Source: an uncultured Chitinophaga sp.
GTDB lineage: Bacteria; Bacteroidota; Bacteroidia; Chitinophagales; Chitinophagaceae
Assembly: GCF_902168175.1 (NCBI RefSeq)
Contig: NZ_CABHOU010000106.1
Coordinates: 1-43,953, forward strand
Direction: 5' to 3'
Length of the DNA stretch: 43,953 nt
The notes beneath the pieces are model-generated. The model made no database searches, was not told the origin of the DNA, and saw only the letters and a list, made by a program, of their open reading frames with translations. The translations under genes and the position numbers were made by a program. How positions within the stretch are numbered: position 1 is the first letter of the stretch; each line of letters opens with the position of its first letter. Of the stretch, positions 17,130-25,739 are shown one piece after another.

Positions 17130-18314
17130 ATGAAACGACTTTTTATATTGATATGTTTAACTGCAGCCATGCAGGCGCACGCACAGGAAACCTTTTTATT
17201 GCAACGGAACGTATTGCAGGAAAGTAAAAGGAAACTGGCTGCCAACGATGCCGCCGCAAAAAAAGCACTTGCGCAACTGGTAACAGAAAGCGATACGCTG
17301 CTCACCCGTGGCCCTTATTCGGTGACGTACAAAAGCAAAACGCCGCCCAGTGGAAGTAAACACGATTACATGAGTGTGGGCCCTTACTGGTGGCCCGACT
17401 CTACTAAGCCCAACGGTCTGCCTTATAAACGTAAGGACGGGCAGGTAAACCCGGAACGTTACTCCATCCGTGATGCCGATTACCAGAACGCGCTGAACCA
17501 CGATGTATACACCCTCGCCATTACCTGGTACTTTACAGGCAACGAGGCCTATGCCCGCCATGCCGTTAAACTGCTCCGTACCTGGTACATCGATACCGCC
17601 ACCCGTATGAACCCGAACCTGAATTATGGTCAGGCCATACCGGGAATTACTGATGGCAGGGGTATTGGATTGATAGATACGCGCAACCTGGATAAACTGA
17701 TCGATGGCATGCAGTTGCTGAAAGCTTCGAAATCGTTCCCTGAAAGGGATTATGCGGCTATACAGGATTGGTTTAAAGCCTATCTGAACTGGATGCGTAC
17801 AAGCCCCATTGGTCTCGACGAGGCTGATGAGCATAACAACCACGGCACGTGGTACGATGTGCAAACGGTATCTATTGCATTGTTTACCGGGCAAAAACAA
17901 CTGGCGAAACAGATAATCGAGGAACAAACAAAAGCGCGTATCGAGAGCCAGTTAAAGGAAGATGGGAGTCAGCCGCACGAACTGGCCCGCACGCTTTCCT
18001 GGAACTATTCGCAAATGAACCTGAAGGCCTTTTTCGAACTGGCGCTGCTGGCAGAGCAGGTGAAAACGGATCTCTGGAAGTATAAAACCAGTTCTGGTAA
18101 ATCGATTGAGAAAGCTTTTACCTGGTTGCTGCCTTTCGCCACAGGGAAGGAAGAATGGAAGCACGAACAGATTAAACATATGGACAGTAACGGTTACCTG
18201 GAACTGGCCATGATGGCGAAAAGGAAGTATCCGCAGCTGGACCTGTCGCCGCTCTGGAACAAGTACAATGATTTCTATAATCCGATGCTGGAACTGGTGG
18301 GCTGGGTGTATTAG
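17130..18314 (+). CDS. Alginate lyase family protein (PF05426-type polysaccharide lyase)
   Basis: 394 residues with a Sec signal peptide (likely cut after Ala-His-Ala near 18). It shows the alpha/alpha-toroid pattern: Gly-Pro-Tyr-Trp-Trp-Pro-Asp near 84-90, Asn-Pro-Glu-Arg-Tyr, Trp-Tyr-Phe-Thr-Gly-Asn-Glu, and the catalytic-region Asn-Asn-His-Gly-Thr-Trp at 236-241, where Asn and His act in cleavage of the glycosidic bond next to the uronate. A Tyr from the Trp-Asn-Tyr-Ser segment could be the catalytic base. Family members act on alginate, glucuronan or related uronans (PL5, PL38 and others); the sequence alone does not fix which. Confidence 0.85.
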   Translation: MKRLFILICLTAAMQAHAQETFLLQRNVLQESKRKLAANDAAAKKALAQLVTESDTLLTRGPYSVTYKSKTPPSGSKHDYMSVGPYWWPDSTKPNGLPYKRKDGQVNPERYSIRDADYQNALNHDVYTLAITWYFTGNEAYARHAVKLLRTWYIDTATRMNPNLNYGQAIPGITDGRGIGLIDTRNLDKLIDGMQLLKASKSFPERDYAAIQDWFKAYLNWMRTSPIGLDEADEHNNHGTWYDVQTVSIALFTGQKQLAKQIIEEQTKARIESQLKEDGSQPHELARTLSWNYSQMNLKAFFELALLAEQVKTDLWKYKTSSGKSIEKAFTWLLPFATGKEEWKHEQIKHMDSNGYLELAMMAKRKYPQLDLSPLWNKYNDFYNPMLELVGWVY

Positions 18315-18352
18315 CATTTGATGAACGGGGTAAATGAATCACGGGATACGGA

Positions 18353-18360
18353 TATATTTG
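18353..18360 (+). promoter_or_regulatory. Possible -7 box (TATATTTG) before heparinase-like gene
   Basis: TATATTTG fits TAnnTTTG and is 23 bp before the ATG at 18384. A -33 box at the normal distance is not seen. Confidence 0.3.
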
Positions 18361-18383
18361 TCCGGATCTATTAAAAGCAGATT

Positions 18384-20333
18384 ATGCGCAGTTTTTTATT
18401 ATTGATAGGGTTTATTGTATGCGGAGTGGCCGCATCTGCCCAACAAAATTTATTGAGTGGCAGGTACTCCGAAGCAGCTTTGGGGAAACTACTGGTGCCA
18501 CAAGCCCAATGGACGCCCTTTCCCCATACTGCAGATAAAGCAGGTTGGGCAAAGGCCGATGCAGCTACCAAAGCCGCCATCATTAAAAAGGCGGAGAGCT
18601 TCCTGAACTTCACCTGGCCTGGCATACCAGCCACGAAGTCGCTGCTGATCGTACGTAATGGTAACCGCACCGAATACCAGGACATTGCCAACATTAAACG
18701 CGAAGCGCTGGGTTACCTGCTGATGGCCGAAGTGTTCGAAGATAAAGGACGTTTTACGGACGATATCATCAACGGCGTTTGGGCTATTTGCGAGGAATCG
18801 TTCTGGGGCGCTTCTGCACATCTTTCCCGCAACAAACCTTACTCGGGTTTACCGGATGTGGCGCAGCCGTTCGTAGAACTGTTTTCCGCCGAAACGGCCA
18901 CGCTGCTCGCCTGGACCGACTACTTCGTGGGCGATAAGCTCGATGCTGTTTCGCTACAGGTGCGCAAACGTATTTACCATGAAGTAAACACACGCATCTT
19001 TCAACCGGTGATGACCAAACCCCAGGGCTGGATGGCCGCTAACGCACAGGGTCGCCCGCCCAATAACTGGAACCCCTGGATTTGTTCCAACTGGCTGAAC
19101 GCGGTGCTGTTACTGGAAAAGGATGATGCAAAACGTACGGCTTCTGTATACAAACTCCTGCAAACGCTGGATAACTTCCTGAATCCTTATCCGCAGGATG
19201 GTGGTTGCGATGAAGGCCCGAGTTACTGGGGCGCTGCCGCCGCTTCGCTGTATGATAACATCGCTATGTTAAACCTGGCTTCGAATAATGCGTTTAATTA
19301 CGTTTTTGAAGATGAAAAGGTGAAAAACATGGGCCGGTTTATTTACCGCGCACAAATCAGTCAGCGGTACTTCCTGAACTTTGCCGATGCCGATCCGCAA
19401 CCAGGTATGGCGGCCAGTATGATTTACCGTTATGGTAAGGATATTAAGGATGCAGATATGATGCGTTTCGGCGCTTTTTATCTCGATAAAAAAGATAATG
19501 GTAAGCTAAGCCGCTACCACTTTTTCCGCAACCTGTTCGAAATGTTTATGCAGGATGAGTTTAACAAAGCTGCCAAAGGCCTGCCCTTACCAGCCGACAC
19601 CTGGCTGCCGGACTTACAGGTAATGGCGGCGCGCGATAAAGCGGGTACTACCGACGGCTATTTTGTAGCCGCTAAGGGTGGGCACAACGATGAAAGTCAT
19701 AACCACAACGATATAGGCAGCTACGTCGTATACTACAACGGCCTGCCCTTACTGATCGACGTGGGCCGTGGTACCTACACCGCCAAAACCTTTTCCGACA
19801 AACGTTACGATATCTGGTATAATCGCTCGGACTATCACAACCTGCCAACCGTAAACGGTGTTACACAATCACCGGGCGCGAAGTTTAAGGCCGGCAACGT
19901 GACTTATAACAAAGGAAATGGTTACAGCCAGCTATCGCTGGACATTAGCGCCGCTTATCCCACTGCCGCCAATATTGAAAAATGGCAACGTACCGTACGT
20001 TTTAATAAAGGCAAAAATGTACAGGTAACCGATGATGTGCAATTGAAAAGCGGCGGCGCTGTAATTGAACACCTGATGACCTGTTACCCGGCCGTGCTGG
20101 TATCGCCGGGCAAAGTGCTGATCAAATGGAAGTCTGATAAAGGGGAGGAGAAAAACTTCTATGTGCATTACGCTGAAAAACAATTCGGCGCCAATGTGGA
20201 GAAGATAGCTTTAACTGCTATGGAAGACGAAGGTATTAAGCAGAAATGGGGCGACAATATCTACCGAATCAACTTCACTGCTATCAATCCAAATACGAAA
20301 GCGAAGTTCAACTTCGTGATCAGCGATAAATAG
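18384..20333 (+). CDS. Heparinase II/III family polysaccharide lyase
   Basis: 649 residues with a Sec signal (cut near Ala-Ser-Ala at 19). The N-terminal half is the alpha/alpha toroid, with Asn-Asn-Trp-Asn-Pro-Trp-Ile-Cys-Ser-Asn-Trp (about 229-239) and Asp-Gly-Gly-Cys-Asp-Glu-Gly-Pro-Ser-Tyr-Trp typical of this family. The C-terminal half is the beta-sandwich with His-Asn-Asp-Glu-Ser-His-Asn-His-Asn-Asp-Ile-Gly (about 435-446), the His cluster that binds metal and takes part in catalysis in heparinase II. It cleaves uronate-containing polysaccharide or the oligosaccharides made by the alginate-lyase-family protein encoded just upstream. Confidence 0.9.
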   Translation: MRSFLLLIGFIVCGVAASAQQNLLSGRYSEAALGKLLVPQAQWTPFPHTADKAGWAKADAATKAAIIKKAESFLNFTWPGIPATKSLLIVRNGNRTEYQDIANIKREALGYLLMAEVFEDKGRFTDDIINGVWAICEESFWGASAHLSRNKPYSGLPDVAQPFVELFSAETATLLAWTDYFVGDKLDAVSLQVRKRIYHEVNTRIFQPVMTKPQGWMAANAQGRPPNNWNPWICSNWLNAVLLLEKDDAKRTASVYKLLQTLDNFLNPYPQDGGCDEGPSYWGAAAASLYDNIAMLNLASNNAFNYVFEDEKVKNMGRFIYRAQISQRYFLNFADADPQPGMAASMIYRYGKDIKDADMMRFGAFYLDKKDNGKLSRYHFFRNLFEMFMQDEFNKAAKGLPLPADTWLPDLQVMAARDKAGTTDGYFVAAKGGHNDESHNHNDIGSYVVYYNGLPLLIDVGRGTYTAKTFSDKRYDIWYNRSDYHNLPTVNGVTQSPGAKFKAGNVTYNKGNGYSQLSLDISAAYPTAANIEKWQRTVRFNKGKNVQVTDDVQLKSGGAVIEHLMTCYPAVLVSPGKVLIKWKSDKGEEKNFYVHYAEKQFGANVEKIALTAMEDEGIKQKWGDNIYRINFTAINPNTKAKFNFVISDK

Positions 20334-20346
20334 TACAACGTTTATG

Positions 20347-20389
20347 AGCATATCCCGTTGCGGTTAGCCGTAGCGGGATATGCTTTTTT
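20347..20389 (+). terminator. Rho-independent terminator
   Basis: An 11-bp stem (20347-20357 with 20374-20384) and six T close the heparinase-like gene unit. Confidence 0.9.
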
Positions 20390-20422
20390 ATGTACATTCG
20401 GTTTTCAATTAAAACACAATAC

Positions 20423-21100
20423 ATGCCGGTAGATTTAGTTTCGGAAAAGAGAATAGCCGCCGAGGCCGCGGTAAAACTGGTGAAAGACGGTGATGTCGTT
20501 GGACTGGGTACCGGTTCTACGGCGGAATTTGCGGTAAAAGCCATTGCGGCGCTGGTGAAGCAGGGGCTGGCTGTTAAAGGTATTCCTACTTCGGACAGTA
20601 CAGCTGCGATGGCGGAGGAGCTGGGCATCCCGCTGATTGATATTAATTCCGTTGACCAGATAGATGTTACGATCGACGGGGCAGATGAGTTTACGGAGCA
20701 GCTGTACCTGATCAAAGGTGGTGGCGGCGCGTTGCTGAAGGAAAAGATCGTAGCGTCTAAAACGATCACACAGATCATTATTGCAGATTCGTCCAAAAAG
20801 GTGGAGTTCCTGGGTAAGTTTAAATTACCGGTAGAAGTTATTCCCTTCGCTTCGCGTTATGTGATGAGCGAAATAGCCAAACTCAATGGCGCCGGGGCGA
20901 TCCGCCAAATGAACGGCACACCTTTTATTACAGACGAAGGTAACCTGATCATTGATGTGGATTTTAAGAAGATAGAAGATCCTGTTGCTTTATCCAACGC
21001 CCTTAACGGCATTGTAGGGGTGGTGGAGCATGGTTTGTTCATCGGTCTGGCTCACCAGGTAATCGTGGGTATTGGCACGGAAGTAAAAGTGTTCGGCTAA
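20423..21100 (+). CDS. rpiA: Ribose-5-phosphate isomerase A
   Basis: From ATG 20423 the protein has 225 residues, the normal length; the open frame from 20390 begins inside the terminator and is not a good start. Diagnostic parts are the Gly-Leu-Gly-Thr-Gly-Ser-Thr-Ala phosphate loop (about 26-33), Asp-Gly-Ala-Asp-Glu (about 85-89), Lys-Gly-Gly-Gly-Gly-Ala-Leu-Leu-Lys-Glu-Lys with the catalytic Glu, and the C-terminal Gly-Val-Val-Glu-His-Gly-Leu-Phe. It interconverts ribose-5-phosphate and ribulose-5-phosphate in the non-oxidative pentose phosphate pathway. Confidence 0.96.
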   Translation: MPVDLVSEKRIAAEAAVKLVKDGDVVGLGTGSTAEFAVKAIAALVKQGLAVKGIPTSDSTAAMAEELGIPLIDINSVDQIDVTIDGADEFTEQLYLIKGGGGALLKEKIVASKTITQIIIADSSKKVEFLGKFKLPVEVIPFASRYVMSEIAKLNGAGAIRQMNGTPFITDEGNLIIDVDFKKIEDPVALSNALNGIVGVVEHGLFIGLAHQVIVGIGTEVKVFG

Positions 21101-21238
21101 ACATTTACGGACAGCCATTGTACCGAAAGCGGACAATTGAAGGAAAAATCAAGCCGTAACTCGTTAATTATCAGTGACAGGTAATACGGCATTGCCTTTG
21201 GTGCCTGAGGGAAGATATTATTTAAAATACCTTTCTGT

Positions 21239-23644
21239 ATGCTGCGGAATTACATAAAGATCGCCTGGAGAAACATTCTTAAAAGCCGTTTTTATTCCCT
21301 GTTGAACGTGCTGGGCTTATCGTCCGGACTCGCCTTTACGATGCTGATTATGGCATATGTATGGAACGAGTTGCAGGTCAACAACCGGCTCAATAATGCC
21401 AGCCAGCAATACATACTGCACAGCAAATGGAAAGATCCGAATATGGGGTATGAATTTGCCACAGTAGGTAATCTTGCCAAAGCTTTGAAAGATAATTATC
21501 CAACACTGGTAAAGAACTACTATCGTTGGGATGGAGTGAGTACCAACGTGTCCAAAGGTGAAAAGAGTTTCCGCGAGAGCCTGCAGATTGGCGATAGCAC
21601 GTTTCTTAATATGTACGGTTTTAAACTGTTGCATGGTAATGCCGCCACCGCGCTGAACGAACCTTTTACCATCGTGATTACGGAAGATGTAGCGAATAAA
21701 TACTTCGGTAAAACCGATGTGACCGGCCAAACCTTAAATCTCGAAAACTTCGCCGGACAGCATTACGATTACATGATCACCGGCGTAATGCGTAGTCCCG
21801 ATGAAAATACGATCACGCACCTGAACGGACTTAAACATACCGGGCTTTATCTACCTGCTTCTTCCATCCCCATTTTCGGGAGGGCGTTCGAAACCTGGAA
21901 CAGTCCTTACATAGCCAGTTTTATAGAACTGCAACCCGGCGTTACCGCAGCCAGCCTGGAAAACCCCATCAGGGAGATTATCAAAACCAATGCCCCTCCG
22001 CAGATAGCTGATAACATGACCGTGGTACCGGTGCAATTGAAAACGCACTACATGGAACGTAATAATGCGCTGGTGAAAAGAATGTTGTACACCTTATCCG
22101 CCGTTGCATTGTTCATCCTGTTAATGGCGATGGTGAATTTCGTGAACATGTCTGTAGCGCGTTCGTCTTCCCGGTTAAAAGAAATAGGAGTGCGTAAGGT
22201 GATGGGAGGTCTGAAACGCCAGCTCATCCTGCAGTTCCTGGTGGAATCGACTATACTGGTGGCTTTTTCGGCATTGATCGCTATCTGTTTATACCCGGCT
22301 TTGCGGCCGTTGTTCAGCAAGGTGCTTAACAATCCCTTGCCCGCCCTTACCAGCTTCCCGCTCTACTTCATACTGTATCCACTGTTGCTCGTGATCGTTA
22401 CCGGCTTTATAGCAGGTGTCTACCCCGCATTTATTCTCTCTTCTCTTAAATCGGTAGACTCTTTAAAAGGAAAGATGAAAACAGTGAAGGAGAACCTCTG
22501 GCTTCGCAGGTCGTTGGTGGGTTTCCAGTTTTTTACAGCAGCAGTGGTGCTGATCGGTGCGTTCATTATTACCAGGCAGGTGCAGTTGTTTTTCTCCAGC
22601 AATTTAGGGTACGATAAATCATACGTCATTTCCGCCCAGGCGCCCCGTAACTGGACGCCCGAAGGTGTATCGAAAATGGAAACACTACGTGCGCAATTCG
22701 CGATGGTGCCTGCAGTGAAGAGTGTAAGCTTCTCGTTCGAAGTACCCGACGGTAATAACGGTAATAGTGTAAACATCGCCAAACCGGGCGGCGATGCGGG
22801 TAGCGACATTAGTTCCCTGTTGCTGGTGGCCGATGAGCAATATGCAAAAACATATAGCATTCCCATGGCGGGCGGCAGCTTCTTTTCGGAATCGGCGGTG
22901 GGTGATAGTACACGCGTTGTGATCAATGAAACACTGGCCAAAGCCCTTGGTTATAAGGTGCCCACTGATGCGGTGGGCCGGCAGGTACAATTGAGAACGG
23001 TGCCCAACCCGCTTACAGTGGCGGGTGTTACGAAAGACTTCCACTTCAGCTCTATGCAGCAGGCCATTCAGCCTATGGTATTCATACATGTAAGAAATTT
23101 TCCGATTTATCGTTTCTTCTCTTTCAAACTAAATGGCGGTAATACCCACGCTGCTTTGGCCGCCGTGCAGCAAAAATGGAACGAGTTAATGCCAGGTACG
23201 CCTTTCGAATATAAGTTTATGGACGAAACGCTGGCCGGCGTTTATCAAACGGAGTTGCAACTGAAACAGGCCGCCTACATCGCTACTGCATTGGCCATGG
23301 CGATTGTGTTACTGGGTGTTTTAGGGGTGATTTCCCTGAACGTACATAAACGCTCGAAGGAGATAGGCATCCGTAAAGTACTGGGTGCTTCTGTAAGCGG
23401 CATTGTGTCACTTTTTGTAAAAGAGATGATGGGGATTGTTGCTATAGCAGGTTTAATTGCCTGCCCGGTAGCTTACCTGCTCATGCAAAAGTGGCTCGAA
23501 GATTATGTATACCGCATCGATATTAATGCTACGCCCTTTATACTTACGCTTGTTTGCCTGGCGCTGATAACCGTTGTACTCGTCATTACGCAAACCATTC
23601 GTACCGCACTTACCAACCCGGTTAGGAGTTTGCGGACGGAGTAA
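21239..23644 (+). CDS. ABC transporter permease (FtsX/MacB-type, duplicated)
   Basis: 801 residues. It begins with the Asn-Tyr-Ile-Lys-Ile-Ala-Trp-Arg-Asn-Ile-Leu-Lys-Ser signature and first membrane helix, then a large periplasmic MacB_PCD-like domain, then three helices (about 285-420) with the Arg-Leu-Lys-Glu-Ile-Gly-Val-Arg-Lys-Val-Met-Gly motif of FtsX domains. The arrangement repeats with a second helix, second periplasmic domain and three C-terminal helices with Arg-Ser-Lys-Glu-Ile-Gly-Ile-Arg-Lys-Val-Leu-Gly. Such Bacteroidota proteins work with a separate ATPase in mechanotransmission or lipoprotein/peptide export. No ATPase gene is in the neighbourhood. Confidence 0.93.
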   Translation: MLRNYIKIAWRNILKSRFYSLLNVLGLSSGLAFTMLIMAYVWNELQVNNRLNNASQQYILHSKWKDPNMGYEFATVGNLAKALKDNYPTLVKNYYRWDGVSTNVSKGEKSFRESLQIGDSTFLNMYGFKLLHGNAATALNEPFTIVITEDVANKYFGKTDVTGQTLNLENFAGQHYDYMITGVMRSPDENTITHLNGLKHTGLYLPASSIPIFGRAFETWNSPYIASFIELQPGVTAASLENPIREIIKTNAPPQIADNMTVVPVQLKTHYMERNNALVKRMLYTLSAVALFILLMAMVNFVNMSVARSSSRLKEIGVRKVMGGLKRQLILQFLVESTILVAFSALIAICLYPALRPLFSKVLNNPLPALTSFPLYFILYPLLLVIVTGFIAGVYPAFILSSLKSVDSLKGKMKTVKENLWLRRSLVGFQFFTAAVVLIGAFIITRQVQLFFSSNLGYDKSYVISAQAPRNWTPEGVSKMETLRAQFAMVPAVKSVSFSFEVPDGNNGNSVNIAKPGGDAGSDISSLLLVADEQYAKTYSIPMAGGSFFSESAVGDSTRVVINETLAKALGYKVPTDAVGRQVQLRTVPNPLTVAGVTKDFHFSSMQQAIQPMVFIHVRNFPIYRFFSFKLNGGNTHAALAAVQQKWNELMPGTPFEYKFMDETLAGVYQTELQLKQAAYIATALAMAIVLLGVLGVISLNVHKRSKEIGIRKVLGASVSGIVSLFVKEMMGIVAIAGLIACPVAYLLMQKWLEDYVYRIDINATPFILTLVCLALITVVLVITQTIRTALTNPVRSLRTE

Positions 23645-23781
23645 AAAGGCCCGCTTTTGAACGATATCAACAACCTTTTCTGCTGTTTGTACAGCTAATC
23701 CTTTCGCCTGTCCGTAAGTTTTTGTGTATCTTTTCGCCCTAATTCCCTGGAAGAGGGGTCATGTTTAATGCTTAAACAGCT

Positions 23782-24657
23782 ATGAGGAAGATAACAGATT
23801 ACAAGTATTTACCCGGTGTGGTGCATTGGAGAGTGGGGAGGAAAATCGTGAGTACGTTGAATGACGGGTATTTCCAGGCGAACAAGAATTTCCTGCAGGG
23901 CGTTAGCCATTACGAAACGGCCAACCTTCAGCGCAAAGCCCTCCGTCCGGAGGAGCCGCTGCTTACCATCAACGCTTTTGTTATTCAAAGTGAGTTCCAT
24001 AAACCGATACTGGTGGATTCGGGTTACGGTTGCCATGGAGTAGGCAGCCTGGGCCATGTGAAAGATGCACTGGCAATGGCCGGCGTTACACCAGAAGAGA
24101 TTGAAGTGATACTGATTACCCATATGCACAGCGACCATATCGGCGGACTTACCGACGATGAGGGTAATAAGCTGTATCCTAACGCTAAGATATGGATCAA
24201 TCGCATTGAGTACGATTACTGGATAGGTAACCATCACCTGCCGGGGTCGGCGCAAAAAACAGCAGAAACCGCAGAGAAACTGTTAGCACCTTATAAACAC
24301 GATATCCGTCTTTTTGAAGGTGATGCGAAACTCCTGCCCGGTATTACCGCTGTTCCCCTCTATGGTCATACGCCCGGCCACACAGGCTTCCGTATTACCG
24401 AAGGCGGCGACGAGCTGCTGATATGGGGCGATGTGGTGCAGTTACAGGCGGTACAGGGAGTGGAACCAATGGCGGGCAGCATCACCGACAGCGACTCTGT
24501 AGGTGCGGCCTTAACCCGCAGGAACATGCTGGAAGAAGCGGCCGACAACCGTTGGCTGGTCGCCGGTATGCACATTGAATTTCCGGGAGTGGCGTATGTA
24601 GAGCGGTTTGAAAAAGGCTTCAGACTGGTGCCTGAGTTATGGGTGAACAGGATTTAA
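23782..24657 (+). CDS. MBL-fold metallohydrolase
   Basis: 291 residues with the zinc motif His-Met-His-Ser-Asp-His-Ile-Gly-Gly (about 114-122), a later His in the Tyr-Gly-His-Thr-Pro-Gly-His-Thr-Gly segment, an Asp in the Trp-Gly-Asp-Val strand, and a C-terminal His in the Gly-Met-His segment. The N-terminal extension and this spacing are shared by lactonase-like and esterase-like members such as AidC or methyl parathion hydrolase relatives; the substrate is unknown. No signal peptide is evident. It lies 11 bp from the GNAT gene downstream and is likely co-transcribed with it. Confidence 0.9.
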   Translation: MRKITDYKYLPGVVHWRVGRKIVSTLNDGYFQANKNFLQGVSHYETANLQRKALRPEEPLLTINAFVIQSEFHKPILVDSGYGCHGVGSLGHVKDALAMAGVTPEEIEVILITHMHSDHIGGLTDDEGNKLYPNAKIWINRIEYDYWIGNHHLPGSAQKTAETAEKLLAPYKHDIRLFEGDAKLLPGITAVPLYGHTPGHTGFRITEGGDELLIWGDVVQLQAVQGVEPMAGSITDSDSVGAALTRRNMLEEAADNRWLVAGMHIEFPGVAYVERFEKGFRLVPELWVNRI

Positions 24658-24667
24658 AACAGAAGAG

Positions 24668-25159
24668 ATGAGTGAAAAAGTGGTGACGATACGTACGGAA
24701 TTACAACACGGCGACTTAGGTTACGTGGCGTACCTGCACGGTATCATTTACAGCAAAGAAAATGGTTACGGCTTTAATTTTGAAAGATATGTGCTGGAAG
24801 GTTTAGGTGAGTTCGCGGCACAATACGCCTCCGGCAAACACCGTGTTTGGATATGCGAACACAATGGTAAAATGGTAGGCTTCCTGATGGCCTTTCACCG
24901 CGGCGACCATGCACAACTACGATACTTTATCCTGCTGCCGGACTACCGGAGCATGGGGCTCGGTAAAAAGCTCATGCAGGGCTTTATGGATTACCTGCAG
25001 GAGTCTGGCCTTAAATCTGCTTACCTGTGGACCACAAAAGAGCAGGAAGCCGCATCGGGCCTGTACCGTCGGTTCGGGTTTGAGCTTACCGAAGAAAAGG
25101 AGACAGAGAGTTTCGATAAAACCCTCACCGAGCAACGATTTGATTTGCGTTTAAGTTAA
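24668..25159 (+). CDS. GNAT-family N-acetyltransferase
   Basis: 163 residues of the type often found fused to or next to MarR regulators. It has the Leu-Gly-Tyr-Val-Ala-Tyr-Leu-His-Gly N-terminal strand-turn, the Leu-Arg-Tyr-Phe-Ile-Leu-Leu-Pro strand, the Arg-Ser-Met-Gly-Leu-Gly-Lys-Lys acetyl-CoA loop (about 95-102) and the Ala-Ser-Gly-Leu-Tyr-Arg-Arg-Phe-Gly-Phe motif. It follows the MBL gene by 10 bp and ends just before a bidirectional terminator. Confidence 0.93.
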   Translation: MSEKVVTIRTELQHGDLGYVAYLHGIIYSKENGYGFNFERYVLEGLGEFAAQYASGKHRVWICEHNGKMVGFLMAFHRGDHAQLRYFILLPDYRSMGLGKKLMQGFMDYLQESGLKSAYLWTTKEQEAASGLYRRFGFELTEEKETESFDKTLTEQRFDLRLS

Positions 25160-25165
25160 CATACT

Positions 25166-25200
25166 AAAAGGCACAGCCGGTTTCCCCGGTTGTGCCTTTT
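25166..25200. terminator. Bidirectional rho-independent terminator
   Basis: A 15-bp stem (25166-25180 with 25186-25200, one G-T pair) with A run on one side and T run on the other. It serves both the GNAT gene and the convergent VOC gene; the last bases overlap the VOC stop codon region. Confidence 0.9.
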
Positions 25201-25579
25201 ATACTTCCAGTACCGAAAGAATGTTCCCCGCCGGATCTTCAAACCAGGCGATCAACGGTCCATCGTTATGTGAAATCCCTTTTTCATCTGTTTTAATATC
25301 CCCTTCGTACTGCAGGAATTTAACGCCTTTGGCAGTTAACTCATCTACCGCTTTCTCAATATTATCTACCGGGAAATTAAGTACCGTGTAAGTGGCAGGT
25401 TCATGGTTGGGCTTTTCGTATAATAGTACATTATTGCTGCCTTCTATCTGCAACTCCAATACGGGCATGCCATCATCGCCGTCTTTTACGTTCAGGCCAA
25501 GGGTATCTTCATAAAAGGTTTTGGCCGCTTTGAGGTCGCTTACCGAAAATCCGCTGAATGCTTTGGTGTTTTTAAACAT
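25199..25579 (-). CDS. VOC (glyoxalase/bleomycin resistance) superfamily protein
   Basis: 126 residues forming two beta-alpha-beta-beta-beta modules. The first is Phe-Ser-Gly-Phe-Ser-Val-Ser-Asp-Leu-x-x-Ala-x-x-Phe-Tyr followed by Leu-Gly-Leu; the second ends in Ile-Ala-Trp-Phe-Glu-Asp-Pro-Ala-Gly-Asn, where Glu is a usual metal ligand position. The family includes glyoxalases, dioxygenases and antibiotic-binding proteins; the substrate is unknown. It is convergent with the GNAT gene and divergent from the GH172 gene. Confidence 0.93.
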   Translation of the reverse strand: MFKNTKAFSGFSVSDLKAAKTFYEDTLGLNVKDGDDGMPVLELQIEGSNNVLLYEKPNHEPATYTVLNFPVDNIEKAVDELTAKGVKFLQYEGDIKTDEKGISHNDGPLIAWFEDPAGNILSVLEV

Positions 25580-25739
25580 GGCTTTTTGTTTTGTTGATGA
25601 ATTACGTTGTACCCCAAATTTACGGCCATTCTACAGCGGGCGAGGGGGGCGGCTGCGCCAATTAAAGGGGGAAATAAGACAAAGGGGGATATATTATCAG
25701 TTTAAAAAATTAATTTAATGTTCCCACAAAACGTCATGT

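Noticed and set aside
17196..17927. 243-residue frame on the minus strand
   Set aside because: It lies inside the alginate-lyase-family gene and shows no domain pattern.
20390..20422. Upstream ATG for rpiA
   Set aside because: It overlaps the end of the preceding terminator and adds residues not found in RpiA proteins; ATG 20423 gives the normal length.
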